Origin: Pedobacter mucosus
Lineage (GTDB): Bacteria > Bacteroidota > Bacteroidia > Sphingobacteriales > Sphingobacteriaceae
DNA length: 64,000 nucleotides
Assembly: GCF_022200785.1 (NCBI RefSeq)
Contig: NZ_CP087585.1
Coordinates: 1,302,001 to 1,366,000 of the forward strand
Direction of reading: 5' to 3'
This document shows positions 36,837-45,748 of this stretch, in pieces. Numbering within the stretch: position 1 is the first letter of the stretch; each line of letters begins with the position of its first letter. Under the pieces are notes generated by a model, which searched no databases, was not told the DNA's origin, and saw only the letters and a list, made by a program, of their open reading frames with translations. The position numbers and the translations under genes are program-made.

Positions 36837-39301
36837 TGATGTTAAACAAAACAAGGTATATAACTATACTTATTTTACTGATTTGTAATAACTTATTGTT
36901 TGCGCAACAATCCGTTCGGCTAAATAATAACTGGGAATTTTTGAAACAAGATTTAGGTGGCGTTTGGGAGGCAGTTCGCCCAGTTGGCGCTGGAAATCCA
37001 GAATCCGTTCCCCTCTGGCAAAAAGTTACTTTGCCACATTGTGTAAATGCAGAAGATGCAGTCGATCCTGATGTAAATTATTATCAAGGTCCATCTTGGT
37101 ATCGTACACAATTAAAAATCGAAAATCCATACCAAAAAGGTAGAACCATTTTGCATTTTGAAGGCGCCGGACAAAAATCTGAAGTATATATTTATACCAC
37201 GAAAGTTGGTTCGCATGTTGGCGGTTATGATGAATGGACAGTAGACATTACCGATGCTGTAGCCGCTTTTCAAAAAACTGATGTCTACCAGAAGCAGTTT
37301 AAAGGTACTATCCCTGTATCTATTCGCACAGATAATTCCAGAGATTTGGAAATGATTCCATCAGATCTTTCTGATTTTAATGTGTACGGAGGAATTTACC
37401 GTTACCTAAATTTGGTTTATACGCCATCTTTGTCGGTAGATAAGATGTTTGCTAAAGCTGAAGTTGATGCGCAAGGGAAATTTGGTAAATTAAATGTTAA
37501 AGCACGTTTTTATAATCCTAACGGGATAAGTAATGCTAGTGTTCAGCTAAAACTTATAGACCCGAACGGGAAAGTTGTTTCAAAATCAGAAAAAAAACTT
37601 AATAATCTTTCTGATGACGAAGATTTATGGAGTCTGGATATAACAAAACCACAGCTCTGGACAACCGAAAAACCGCTCCAATATCGTTTACAATATGATG
37701 TGATTTCTTCTGCCTGGAATTATAAAGGTGAAGAGAAAATTGGCTTTCGGAATATAAATTTTGTAGAGAAAGGTCCATTCAATTTAAACGGAAAACGATT
37801 GCTTTTGCGTGGAACCCATCGGCATGAAGATCAGGCTGGAGTTGCGGCTGCCATGACAGAAAATATGATCCGCAAGGAAATGCAAATGATGAAAGATATG
37901 GGCGTGAACTTCATCCGCTTAGGTCATTATCAGCAGTCGCGGATTGTTTTAAATCTTTGCGATAGTTTAGGGATTTTAGTTTGGGAAGAAATTCCTTGGT
38001 GCCGTGGTGGTTTAGGTGGAGAAGTTTACAAGCAACAAGCCCGCAGAATGCTCACTAACCTGGTAGAACAACATTATAATCATCCTTCAATCATCATTTG
38101 GGGATTGGGAAATGAAAATGACTGGCCTGGAGATTTTCCTGAATTTGATAAAGAAAAGATCAGATCATTTATGAAAGAATTAAATGATCTTTCTCATCAG
38201 TTAGATGCTTCCCGATATACAGCAATTCGCCGCTGTGATTTCTGTAGCGATATTCCTGATGTGTATTCTCCTTCCATTTGGGCGGGTTGGTATCGTGGAA
38301 ATTATACAGATTACAAAAAAGTTTCAGAAGAGGAATTCGCAAAAGTCAAACGTCTTCTACACGTAGAATGGGGCGGCGACAGTCATGCATTACGTCATTC
38401 AGAAAACCCTGATAAAGCACTAAGTAAAATCAAAACCGGTGGAAGTGCCGACGAAAGAGCAGGAGATGCATCGCTTATTGGCGGCGCTGCAAGGATTTCT
38501 AAGGATGGCGATTGGAGCGAATCATACATCGCAAACTTAATCGATTGGCATTTAAAAGAACAAGAAACCATGCCTTGGTTAAGCGGAACCGCTTATTGGC
38601 CGTTTAAAGACTTTTCTACGCCAGTTCGTCCAGATAATCCGGTGCCTTATATGAACCAGAAAGGTGTAGTTGAAAGAGATCTTACCAAAAAAGAGTCGTA
38701 TTATGTTTTTCAATCTTATTGGACTGATCAACCTATGGTGCACATTTATGGTCATACCTGGCCAGTACGTTGGGGTGATGAGGGAGAAGATAAAATGGTT
38801 AAGGTTTATTCCAATTGTACCGATGCAGAGATTTTTTTAAACGGGAAAAGCTTTGGCTCGAAAAAGCGAAATAGTCAGGATTATCCAGCAGCAGGTTTAC
38901 GGTGGAATCTTCCTTTTGTTAAAGGTGAAAACACCGTTAAAGTAATCGCTAAAAAAGGTAAAGAAAAAGTCACTGATGAAATCAAATTTATTTATCAAAC
39001 TGAAAAATGGACCAAACCAGTAAAAATTACTTTAACAAAAATTGATCAGCAAGATGACGTGGCTACTGTTGAGGTTAAACTTTTTGATAGTAAAAATGTA
39101 CAGTGTTTAGATGCTATTAATTGGATAAATTTTGGTTTAACTGGCGATGGTAAATTAATTGATAATCAAGGCACTTCATCTGGATCAAGAAAGGTTCAGG
39201 CTTACAATGGAAGAGCAATTATTAAAGTAAAATTAAATAAAGGCAAAAGCGTGGTATCAGTTTTATCAGAGGGTTTAAAAACAGTTTTTATAGAACTATA
39301 A
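36836..39301 (+). CDS. Glycoside hydrolase family 2, beta-galactosidase/beta-glucuronidase-like
   Basis: An 821-residue GH2 enzyme, third of the family in this locus. The signal peptide ends near NNLLFAQ. It has sugar-binding domain, immunoglobulin-like domain, TIM barrel and C-terminal beta domains including a DUF4982-like stretch (VKVYSNCTDAEIFLNGKSFG). The acid/base is Glu427 (WGLGNEND), the nucleophile Glu511 (LLHVEWGGD). MNQKGVVERD carries an Asn-x-Lys-Gly motif. Two ATGs in tandem (36836 and 36839) are possible starts; the first overlaps the preceding stop, so it is coupled to the upstream GH2. The exact sugar cannot be read; a glycosidase with different linkage preference from its two paralogues is likely. 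Confidence 0.88.
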   Translation: MMLNKTRYITILILLICNNLLFAQQSVRLNNNWEFLKQDLGGVWEAVRPVGAGNPESVPLWQKVTLPHCVNAEDAVDPDVNYYQGPSWYRTQLKIENPYQKGRTILHFEGAGQKSEVYIYTTKVGSHVGGYDEWTVDITDAVAAFQKTDVYQKQFKGTIPVSIRTDNSRDLEMIPSDLSDFNVYGGIYRYLNLVYTPSLSVDKMFAKAEVDAQGKFGKLNVKARFYNPNGISNASVQLKLIDPNGKVVSKSEKKLNNLSDDEDLWSLDITKPQLWTTEKPLQYRLQYDVISSAWNYKGEEKIGFRNINFVEKGPFNLNGKRLLLRGTHRHEDQAGVAAAMTENMIRKEMQMMKDMGVNFIRLGHYQQSRIVLNLCDSLGILVWEEIPWCRGGLGGEVYKQQARRMLTNLVEQHYNHPSIIIWGLGNENDWPGDFPEFDKEKIRSFMKELNDLSHQLDASRYTAIRRCDFCSDIPDVYSPSIWAGWYRGNYTDYKKVSEEEFAKVKRLLHVEWGGDSHALRHSENPDKALSKIKTGGSADERAGDASLIGGAARISKDGDWSESYIANLIDWHLKEQETMPWLSGTAYWPFKDFSTPVRPDNPVPYMNQKGVVERDLTKKESYYVFQSYWTDQPMVHIYGHTWPVRWGDEGEDKMVKVYSNCTDAEIFLNGKSFGSKKRNSQDYPAAGLRWNLPFVKGENTVKVIAKKGKEKVTDEIKFIYQTEKWTKPVKITLTKIDQQDDVATVEVKLFDSKNVQCLDAINWINFGLTGDGKLIDNQGTSSGSRKVQAYNGRAIIKVKLNKGKSVVSVLSEGLKTVFIEL

Positions 39302-39302
39302 A

Positions 39303-40487
39303 ATGAAGAAAATAATATCAATTTTATTAATGGCCGTTTTTTATATTGTTGGAACAGGATTTTCAAACGAGACAAAAATTGATCCTGCCCAGATGAAAAA
39401 GCAAGCTGAAATTGTATTAAAAAAGCAAATTTTAGCTGAGTCTGCTTGGGCAATGCAGCAAACGCCAATTACGGTTACGGCATCATCTTCTCCAAGAAGC
39501 GCTGGTGGAAAACACGATTTTTTTTCAGAGGCTGATTATTTTTGGCCCGATCCAAAAAACCCTGAAGGACCATATATTAATCGAGATGGCTTAACAAATC
39601 CCGATAATTTTTTAGTACACCGCAAAGCGATGGTTCGTTTTAGCAAAATAATTGGCGCTTTGGCTTCGGCATATAAAATCACTGGCGATGACAAATATGT
39701 TAAGCAGGCCGTTAAACATTTTCAAGCTTGGTTTGTAAATTCGGAAACGTTAATGAATCCAAATTTGCTTTTTGCTCAGGCAATTAAAGGTAAGTTTACT
39801 GGCCGAAATTATGGAATTATTGATACCATTCATCTAATGGAAGTTGCTCAGGGCGCTTTTATAATGCAGAAATCTAAGGCATTTGATACAGCAACATTCA
39901 ATGGCGTAAAAAAGTGGTTTGCAGATTATACACTTTGGCTAAATACTTCAAAACCAGGTATTCAAGAGAAAACAGTAAAAAATAATCATGCAACTTGTTG
40001 GGCCATGCAAGTGGCATCTTTTGCTCGGTTATGCAACGATGAAAATATGCTTGATTCTCTTAGAACAAGTTTTAAAACCATTTTGCTTCCAAATCAAATG
40101 GGTGTTGATGGTAGTTTTCCATTAGAAATGGCTCGTACTAAACCCTATGGCTATTCCATTTTCAATTTGGATGCAATGACCATGCTTTGCCAGATTCTTT
40201 CCACACCAACAGATAAGTTGTGGAAATTTAAAACAGCAGACGGTAAATCCATTGAAAAAGGAATCGCTTATCTTTATCCGTTTGTTGCTGATAAAAACAA
40301 ATGGACTTTGCCTCCTGACGTAATGTATTGGGAAAATTGGCCGGTTGCGCAACCGTTTTTACTGTTCGGCGCCGTTGAATACAATCAGCAAAATTGGTTC
40401 ACTGTATGGGAAAAATTAGATCACAAGCCTCAGGTAGAAGAGGTTATAAGAAATTTACCAATTCGTAATCCTTTAATCTGGTTATAA
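39303..40487 (+). CDS. Alginate-lyase-fold polysaccharide lyase, PL38-like
   Basis: A 394-residue alpha-barrel lyase with signal peptide (MKKIISILLMAVFYIVGTGFS). The blocks SEADYFWPDPKNPEGPYINRDG, NPDNFLVHRKAMVRFSK, GRNYGIIDTIHLMEVAQ and DGSFPLEMARTKPYGYSIFNLDAM fit PL38 within the alginate_lyase superfamily. By analogy with PL5-like lyases, Asn228-His229 (NNHATCW) and Arg278 with Tyr282/Tyr284 (RTKPYGY) are candidate catalytic residues. Characterised PL38 members cleave uronic acid polymers such as glucuronan or alginate by beta-elimination, as I recall. The product would carry an unsaturated uronate, the substrate of the GH88 enzyme encoded one base downstream. The pairing strongly suggests a glucuronate-rich target. 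Confidence 0.8.
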   Translation: MKKIISILLMAVFYIVGTGFSNETKIDPAQMKKQAEIVLKKQILAESAWAMQQTPITVTASSSPRSAGGKHDFFSEADYFWPDPKNPEGPYINRDGLTNPDNFLVHRKAMVRFSKIIGALASAYKITGDDKYVKQAVKHFQAWFVNSETLMNPNLLFAQAIKGKFTGRNYGIIDTIHLMEVAQGAFIMQKSKAFDTATFNGVKKWFADYTLWLNTSKPGIQEKTVKNNHATCWAMQVASFARLCNDENMLDSLRTSFKTILLPNQMGVDGSFPLEMARTKPYGYSIFNLDAMTMLCQILSTPTDKLWKFKTADGKSIEKGIAYLYPFVADKNKWTLPPDVMYWENWPVAQPFLLFGAVEYNQQNWFTVWEKLDHKPQVEEVIRNLPIRNPLIWL

Positions 40488-40488
40488 A

Positions 40489-41658
40489 ATGAATATGAAA
40501 ATTAAATTATCGGTATTGATGATGCTTTCTTTGAGTGTTGCAAAAGCCCAAAAAGTTGATGTTGCAAAAGCATTTGCTTCAGCAGGAAAACAAACAGCTG
40601 TTTTAATAAAAAATGTTGACTCAGCAAGAGTTTCGAAGCCGAACTTGGTTTCGCCCAGAACAGTAGAAAACGGCCAGTTCAAAATGGTGGTTTCTAAAGA
40701 TTGGACCAGTGGTTTTTTCCCTGCCGAACTTTGGCATTTTTATGAATACACTAAAGATAAAAAGTGGCTCGATTTAGCTAAAAAATATACTGAAGATATT
40801 AAGAAAGAACAATTTAACAAAGGAACACATGATCTAGGTTTTATGATTTATTGTCCTTTTGGCAATGGCTATCGCTTAACGAAAGACACGGCTTATCGCT
40901 CCGTAATTATTCAAGCGGCAAAATCATTATCAACCAGATTTAATGCTACTGCTGGCGTTTTAAAATCATGGGATCACAATGGAGATAAATGGAAATACCC
41001 AGTAATTATTGATAATATGATGAATTTGGAGTTGCTTTTCGAAGTGACAAAAATGACAGGTGATTCTTCATTCTATAAGATTGCAGTTTCTCATGCAAAT
41101 ACGACCATGAAAAACCATTTCCGCCCTGATTTTAGCTCATATCATGTAATTGATTATGATACAGAAACAGGTAAGGTTTTGCAAAAAGTTACTGCTCAAG
41201 GTTATGCAAACGAATCCGCTTGGGCCCGCGGACAAGCTTGGGCGCTATACGGTTATACGTTGTGTTTTCGCGAGACAAGAAACAATGCTTATTTAGCTCA
41301 GGCTGATGGAATTGCAGCATTCATATTAAATAATAAGATCACGCCTGCTGATGGAATCCCTTATTGGGACTATAACGATCCATTGATTCCAAATGTTTCG
41401 AGAGATGCATCAGCAGCGTCGATTACGGCATCTGCCCTTTACGAATTAGCAAAATACAGTACCAATGGTAAAAAATATAAAGCAGCTGCTGATAAAATTT
41501 TGAATTCGTTAAGTACCAAATACACCAGTAAAATAGGGGGTAATTATGGATTTATTTTAGAACACAGTACTGGTCATCGTCCTGCAAAATCAGAAATTGA
41601 TGTTCCCATTAATTACGCTGATTATTATTATTTGGAAGCGTTACTCCGAAGTAAATAA
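40489..41658 (+). CDS. Glycoside hydrolase family 88, unsaturated glucuronyl hydrolase
   Basis: A 389-residue alpha/alpha-barrel enzyme that removes the 4,5-unsaturated uronic acid left by lyases through hydration of the double bond. Asp115 (THDLGFM) and Asp175 (VIIDNMMNLELLF) match the two key aspartates of GH88. ESAWARGQAWALYGY and the C-terminal PINYADYYYLEALLR are also typical. A signal peptide ends near VAKAQ, implying a periplasmic location. Start may be the first ATG or the one at 40495. It follows the PL38-like gene almost without spacer, so lyase and hydrolase are made together. A 241-base repeat-bearing spacer separates it from the GH30 gene. Confidence 0.92.
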   Translation: MNMKIKLSVLMMLSLSVAKAQKVDVAKAFASAGKQTAVLIKNVDSARVSKPNLVSPRTVENGQFKMVVSKDWTSGFFPAELWHFYEYTKDKKWLDLAKKYTEDIKKEQFNKGTHDLGFMIYCPFGNGYRLTKDTAYRSVIIQAAKSLSTRFNATAGVLKSWDHNGDKWKYPVIIDNMMNLELLFEVTKMTGDSSFYKIAVSHANTTMKNHFRPDFSSYHVIDYDTETGKVLQKVTAQGYANESAWARGQAWALYGYTLCFRETRNNAYLAQADGIAAFILNNKITPADGIPYWDYNDPLIPNVSRDASAASITASALYELAKYSTNGKKYKAAADKILNSLSTKYTSKIGGNYGFILEHSTGHRPAKSEIDVPINYADYYYLEALLRSK

Positions 41659-41662
41659 ATCA

Positions 41663-41780
41663 GCAATGATGGAAGCAGTTTCAGCAATGACGGGAGCGAT
41701 CCAAGCAATGATGGAGGCAATCTTTCCATGGTCTGTGTCCTCACAGACCATAATCAACACAGCCCAGCTAATTGGCTGTT
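41663..41780. repeat. Palindromic intergenic repeat inside the PUL
   Basis: Between GH88 and GH30 lies a perfect 10-bp-stem hairpin, arms ATGGTCTGTG (41728-41737) and CACAGACCAT (41742-41751) with a 4-base loop. It is preceded by three imperfect copies of AGCAATGATGGAAGC (near 41662, 41682 and 41704) and followed by a weaker palindrome CAGCTAATTGGCTG (41765-41778). This GC-richer composite looks like a dispersed REP-type element inserted in the operon, not a gene. A short frame running through it (41597-41782) is not credible as coding. Confidence 0.65.
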
Positions 41781-41899
41781 GAAAATATAAACTATAGATA
41801 TTTACAATTTTTAGATATCATTCGCCAAATTTATTCAGAGATTCGGCCTTAAAATTAATTAGTTGCCTTTTTTTAGCAACTAGAATAAAATAAACAATA

Positions 41900-43375
41900 A
41901 TGATGAAACAAAAACTGAGCATCCTTTTTATTTTTGCAACTGCATTTAATGTGACAGCACAAAATAAAAAAGCGGTAAAAACGGTTGCAGCGCAAACGTT
42001 TTCTGTTAGTAATAAAAAAGTATCGGTTTATACCACAGCAGAAAAATCCGAACTACGATTGACTAAAACTGAAACTTTAAGTTTTATAGAAAATAAGCAG
42101 CCCTTTGAAACAGAACCTTGTATTTTTATAGATCCAACAATAAAATATCAAACACTGGTTGGGATTGGTGGTGCATTAACTGATGCTTCTGCAGAGACTT
42201 TTGCTAAGCTTTCAAAGAAAAATCAGCAAGAATTATTAGCTGCATATTATAGCAAGGATAATGGAATTGGCTACACTTTGGCCCGTACCAATATAGCAAG
42301 CTGCGATTTCTCAAGCGGAAGTTATACCTATGTTCAAGATAATGATAAAGACTTAAAAACCTTTAGCGTTGCGCATGATGAAAAGTTTAAAATTCCTTTA
42401 ATTAAACAGGCAATTGCTGCAGCCGGAGGTAAATTAACACTTTTTGTGAGCCCATGGTCGCCACCGGCTTGGATGAAAGATAATAACAATCTGCTTCAAG
42501 GCGGTCACTTATTACCAGCATTTAGTCAAAGTTGGGCAAATCATTACGTAAAGTTCATCAAAACTTATGAGTCAATGGGGATGCCGATTTGGGGTTTAAG
42601 TGTTCAAAATGAGCCTATGGCGAAGCAAAAATGGGAGTCATGCGTTTATACTGCTGAAGAAGAACGAGATTTTATAAAGAATTTTTTAGGTCCAACCTTG
42701 CAGAAATCTGGATTAGCTGCAAAGAAATTAATTGCTTGGGATCATAATCGCGATCAAATTTTTCAAAGAGCAAGTACAATCTTAAATGATAAAGAAGCTG
42801 CAAAATACGTTTGGGGCATCGGTTTCCATTGGTATGAAACTTGGACAGGTAGCGGAATGCAATTTGGAAATGTTAAACAAGTTCACGAAGCTTATCCTGA
42901 CAAGGCATTGATTTTTACTGAAGGTTGTAAAGAAAAATTCGATGTAAAAAAGATGGATGACTGGACATTAGGCGAACGTTACGGCTACTCCATGATTAAT
43001 GATTTTAATGACGGAACAGCAGCTTGGACTGACTGGAACATTCTTTTAGATGAAAACGGTGGACCAAACCACGTTGGTAATTTTTGTTTTGCGCCGGTAC
43101 ATGCTGATACTAAAACTGATAAATTAATTTACACTAATGCATATTATTATATGGGCCACTTCTCTAAATTCATCCGTCCGGGTGCAAAAAGAATTGGGTC
43201 AGCATCTAGTCGCGATAAATTGCAAACCACAGCTTTTTTAAATACAGATGGAAAGATCGCTGTAGTGGTAATGAATCAATCAGACGAAAAATTAAAATAT
43301 AGTTTATGGATCAAAGGCCAAGCTGCAACAACAGTTAGTTTACCCCATTCTATAACTACATTGATAGTTGAATAA
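41900..43375 (+). CDS. Glycoside hydrolase family 30
   Basis: A 491-residue retaining glycosidase with a signal peptide ending near FNVTAQ. The (beta/alpha)8 barrel plus C-terminal beta-sandwich layout is seen: GIGGALTDASAETFA near residue 90, VSPWSPPAWMKDNNNLLQGG near 190, acid/base Glu238 (SVQNEP) and nucleophile Glu341 (IFTEGC). The C-terminal strand region ends VSLPHSITTLIVE. It resembles the glucosylceramidase/beta-1,6-glucanase-type branch (subfamilies 1 or 3) more than GH30_8 glucuronoxylanases. Possible activities are beta-1,6-glucanase, beta-glucosidase or beta-xylosidase. It is preceded by a repeat-bearing spacer and followed closely by the uronate catabolic genes. Confidence 0.9.
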   Translation: MMKQKLSILFIFATAFNVTAQNKKAVKTVAAQTFSVSNKKVSVYTTAEKSELRLTKTETLSFIENKQPFETEPCIFIDPTIKYQTLVGIGGALTDASAETFAKLSKKNQQELLAAYYSKDNGIGYTLARTNIASCDFSSGSYTYVQDNDKDLKTFSVAHDEKFKIPLIKQAIAAAGGKLTLFVSPWSPPAWMKDNNNLLQGGHLLPAFSQSWANHYVKFIKTYESMGMPIWGLSVQNEPMAKQKWESCVYTAEEERDFIKNFLGPTLQKSGLAAKKLIAWDHNRDQIFQRASTILNDKEAAKYVWGIGFHWYETWTGSGMQFGNVKQVHEAYPDKALIFTEGCKEKFDVKKMDDWTLGERYGYSMINDFNDGTAAWTDWNILLDENGGPNHVGNFCFAPVHADTKTDKLIYTNAYYYMGHFSKFIRPGAKRIGSASSRDKLQTTAFLNTDGKIAVVVMNQSDEKLKYSLWIKGQAATTVSLPHSITTLIVE

Positions 43376-43387
43376 ATAATTATATAA

Positions 43388-44212
43388 ATGATAAAAGAAG
43401 TTAAAAGCCTATTTTCTTTAAAGGATAAGGTTGTAGTATTAACAGGCGCAACCGGGGTTTTAGGTGAGGCTTTTGTTAGTGGATTGTGTGCTGCAGAAGC
43501 AATAATTATAGTTATTGGCAGGAATGAAGATGTTGCAAAGCAAAGGGCAGTGGAAGTTACGAATGCCGGCGGTAAAGCGATTTATATTATAGCTGATGTA
43601 CTTAATGAGCAAAACCTAATTGATGCAAAAGATCGGATTATTAAAGAATTTGGTCGAATTGATGCCTTGGTTAATGCAGCTGGAGGAAATGTTGCTGAAG
43701 CAGTGATTCAACCAGGCAGTGATATTTTCGACCTAAATGTATCTGCCTTAAAACAAGCTTTCGATTTAAATTTGTTTGGAACAATAATACCAACTCAAAT
43801 TTTTGGTAAGGAAATAGCCAAAAATGGAGGAAGCATTGTTAATATTTCATCGGTTTCCGCAACGCAAGCTTTAACCAGAGTATTAGGTTATTCATTGGCA
43901 AAATCTGCGATAGATAGTTATACAAAATGGATGGCTGTAGAGCTAGCAAACCGTTATCAGGATAAAATAAGAATGAATGCAATTGTGCCAGGATTTTTTA
44001 TAACGAACCAAAATAGAGCTTTATTAACCAATACAGATGGATCGCTTACTGCTCGAGGACAAGCAATTATATCTAAAACTCCTTTTAAACGCTTTGGTGA
44101 TCCTGAAGAATTAATCGGTGCTTTAATCTATTTATTAAGTGATGCATCAAAATTTGTTAATGGCGAAAATGTAACAGTTGATGGTGGTTTTAGTGCATTT
44201 TCTGGTGTTTAA
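43388..44212 (+). CDS. SDR-family oxidoreductase, probable fructuronate reductase (D-mannonate oxidoreductase)
   Basis: A 274-residue cytoplasmic short-chain dehydrogenase. Cofactor motif TGATGVLG is at about residues 19-26, NAAGGN at ~97, the catalytic Ser is in VNISSVSA and the YxxxK pair in LGYSLAKSAID. It lies 12 bases after GH30 and 9 bases before uxuA. SDR genes paired with uxuA commonly encode the enzyme that reduces D-fructuronate to D-mannonate, replacing the unrelated long-chain UxuB of E. coli. The assignment rests on that pairing and on overall similarity to such SDRs (the long FDLNVSALKQAFDLNLFGTI segment and GFFITNQNRALL). High confidence in family, good confidence in reaction. 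Confidence 0.82.
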   Translation: MIKEVKSLFSLKDKVVVLTGATGVLGEAFVSGLCAAEAIIIVIGRNEDVAKQRAVEVTNAGGKAIYIIADVLNEQNLIDAKDRIIKEFGRIDALVNAAGGNVAEAVIQPGSDIFDLNVSALKQAFDLNLFGTIIPTQIFGKEIAKNGGSIVNISSVSATQALTRVLGYSLAKSAIDSYTKWMAVELANRYQDKIRMNAIVPGFFITNQNRALLTNTDGSLTARGQAIISKTPFKRFGDPEELIGALIYLLSDASKFVNGENVTVDGGFSAFSGV

Positions 44213-44221
44213 TTTATAAAA

Positions 44222-45391
44222 ATGAAATACAAAAAATTAGAACAAACTTGGCGCTGGTACGGTCCGAGTGATCCGGTTAGTTTGCAAGATGTTAAACAAG
44301 CAGGGGCTACCGGAATTGTAACGGCTTTGCATCATATCCCACATGGTGAAGTATGGCCTTTAGAAGATATTAGGGAAAGAAAAGCGATAATTGAAGCTTC
44401 TGGATTAACCTGGTCGGTAGTGGAAAGTGTACCTGTTCATGAAGCGATAAAAACTAAAAGGGCAGACGTAGATCAATATATTGAGCGTTACAAAACTTCA
44501 TTGCGTAATTTATCACAATGTGGAATTAAGGTAGTTTGCTACAATTTTATGCCTGTTTTAGATTGGACCAGAACTCAATTGGATTTAGAAATGACAGATG
44601 GTTCTAAAGCACTTTACTTTAATTGGATCGATCTTGCTGTTTTCGATCTGTTTATTTTAAAGAGAGACGGTGCACCGGCTGATTATTCAACATCTATTTT
44701 AGAAAGAGCAAATGATAAATACGCAACGCTAAATAAGGAGCAATTAAATGATCTCCGAATTAATGTGCTGATGGGAATTCCTAATGAAAAGGAGATCGAA
44801 TTAGAAACTTTAAGAAATAGTATAAATGAATACAAGGTTATCGGTAAGCAAGGGTTGAAAGAAAATCTTAAGTATTTCCTAAGTTCAATTGCTGATGTTT
44901 GTACGGAAGAAGGGATAAAAATGACCATTCATCCAGATGATCCTCCTTATCCTATTTTAGGTTTACCTAGAATTGCAAGTACTTTGGAAGATTTTAATTA
45001 TATAGTTAAAGAAGTTGATCAGGCTTTTAATGGGATTTGTTTTTGTACAGGATCCTTAGGCGCTGGCATGCAAAACAATGCTTTAGAAATTTTCGAAGCC
45101 ATAAAAGAACGTGTATATTTTGCGCATTTACGCAATGTTACAAAAGATGATGATGGAAGTTTTTATGAAGCTGATCATTTAGGTGGCGACGTTAATATGT
45201 TCGAGATTATGAAAGCAATATCGGATGAAAATGCAATTCGAGATGTTCCTATTCCTTTTAGGCCAGATCATGGTCATCAAATGCTTGATGATTTAGCGAA
45301 GCAAAGTAATCCTGGTTATTCAGCAATCGGCAGATTACGAGGCTTAGCAGAATTAAGAGGTTTAGAAGTTGGTGTAACAGGAAACTATTAG
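44222..45391 (+). CDS. uxuA: Mannonate dehydratase
   Basis: A 389-residue TIM-barrel dehydratase converting D-mannonate to 2-keto-3-deoxygluconate. Diagnostic blocks are WRWYGPSDPVSLQDVKQAGA at the N-terminus, MTIHPDDPPYPILGLPRI (metal-binding His), GICFCTGSLGAG (Cys), YFAHLRNV (His) and FRPDHGHQMLDD (Asp and His). The length is right for the family. Last gene of the PUL; it turns the product of the upstream SDR into KDG. Uronate isomerase upstream and KDG kinase/aldolase downstream of this step must be encoded elsewhere. No strong terminator was recognised after it; the next element is the tRNA-Arg gene. Confidence 0.96.
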   Translation: MKYKKLEQTWRWYGPSDPVSLQDVKQAGATGIVTALHHIPHGEVWPLEDIRERKAIIEASGLTWSVVESVPVHEAIKTKRADVDQYIERYKTSLRNLSQCGIKVVCYNFMPVLDWTRTQLDLEMTDGSKALYFNWIDLAVFDLFILKRDGAPADYSTSILERANDKYATLNKEQLNDLRINVLMGIPNEKEIELETLRNSINEYKVIGKQGLKENLKYFLSSIADVCTEEGIKMTIHPDDPPYPILGLPRIASTLEDFNYIVKEVDQAFNGICFCTGSLGAGMQNNALEIFEAIKERVYFAHLRNVTKDDDGSFYEADHLGGDVNMFEIMKAISDENAIRDVPIPFRPDHGHQMLDDLAKQSNPGYSAIGRLRGLAELRGLEVGVTGNY

Positions 45392-45575
45392 TTGGAATTA
45401 TAATTTAGACAAATTTTTAAGAAACTTATATGCATTAAGATACATTTTGAAGTCTTAGCAAGTATAATTAAAGAAAAATTGTCGGTTTTGATCTGAAAAT
45501 AAATGTCTAAAGAACTAGTATTTAAGTCTTTATTTCAAACCGCAAATAGATCTTTAAAATACTTTTAAATATATT

Positions 45576-45605
45576 TTTGCTTATTAAATAGAACTTCTAT
45601 ATTTG
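45576..45605 (+). promoter_or_regulatory. Bacteroidota-type promoter of tRNA-Arg
   Basis: TTTG at 45576-45579 and TATATTTG at 45598-45605 match the -33 TTTG and -7 TAnnTTTG boxes of Bacteroidota primary-sigma promoters, with 18 bases between. The -7 box ends 18 bases before the mature tRNA, giving a short 5' leader. Confidence 0.75.
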
Positions 45606-45623
45606 CAGCTCATTAAAAAATGA

Positions 45624-45697
45624 GTCTTGGTAGCTCAGCTGGATAGAGCGTCGGTTTTCTAAACCGAGGGTCAGGGGTTCGAGTCCCTTCCAGGATA
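45624..45697 (+). tRNA. tRNA-Arg (anticodon TCT)
   Basis: A complete cloverleaf. Acceptor arm GTCTTGG (45624-45630) pairs with CCAGGAT (45690-45696), with two G-U pairs. The D arm is GCTCAGCTGGATAGAGC. The anticodon stem TCGGT/ACCGA encloses the loop TTTCTAA, with anticodon TCT. The T arm is AGGGGTTCGAGTCCCTT. The discriminator base is A and no CCA is encoded. It reads AGA (and AGG by wobble). Confidence 0.95.
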
Positions 45698-45702
45698 CAT
45701 TT

Positions 45703-45737
45703 AACCGCCTTTAAAGCAATTTAAAGGCGGTTTTTTT
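45703..45737. terminator. Intrinsic terminator after tRNA-Arg, bidirectional
   Basis: AACCGCCTTTAAA (45703-45715) and TTTAAAGGCGGTT (45720-45732) form a perfect 13-bp stem with loop GCAA, followed by a T-run to 45737. It ends tRNA-Arg transcription and can also serve the convergent DUF892 gene. Confidence 0.9.
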
Positions 45738-45748
45738 ATAGCTTCATT

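Noticed and set aside
41597..41782. A 61-codon frame overlapping the end of the GH88 gene
   Set aside because: It reads GH88 out of frame and then a palindromic repeat; repeated MMEA-type residues mirror the DNA repeat.
45624..45737. Integration site at tRNA-Arg
   Set aside because: No integrase, no duplicated tRNA 3' end and ordinary housekeeping genes follow.
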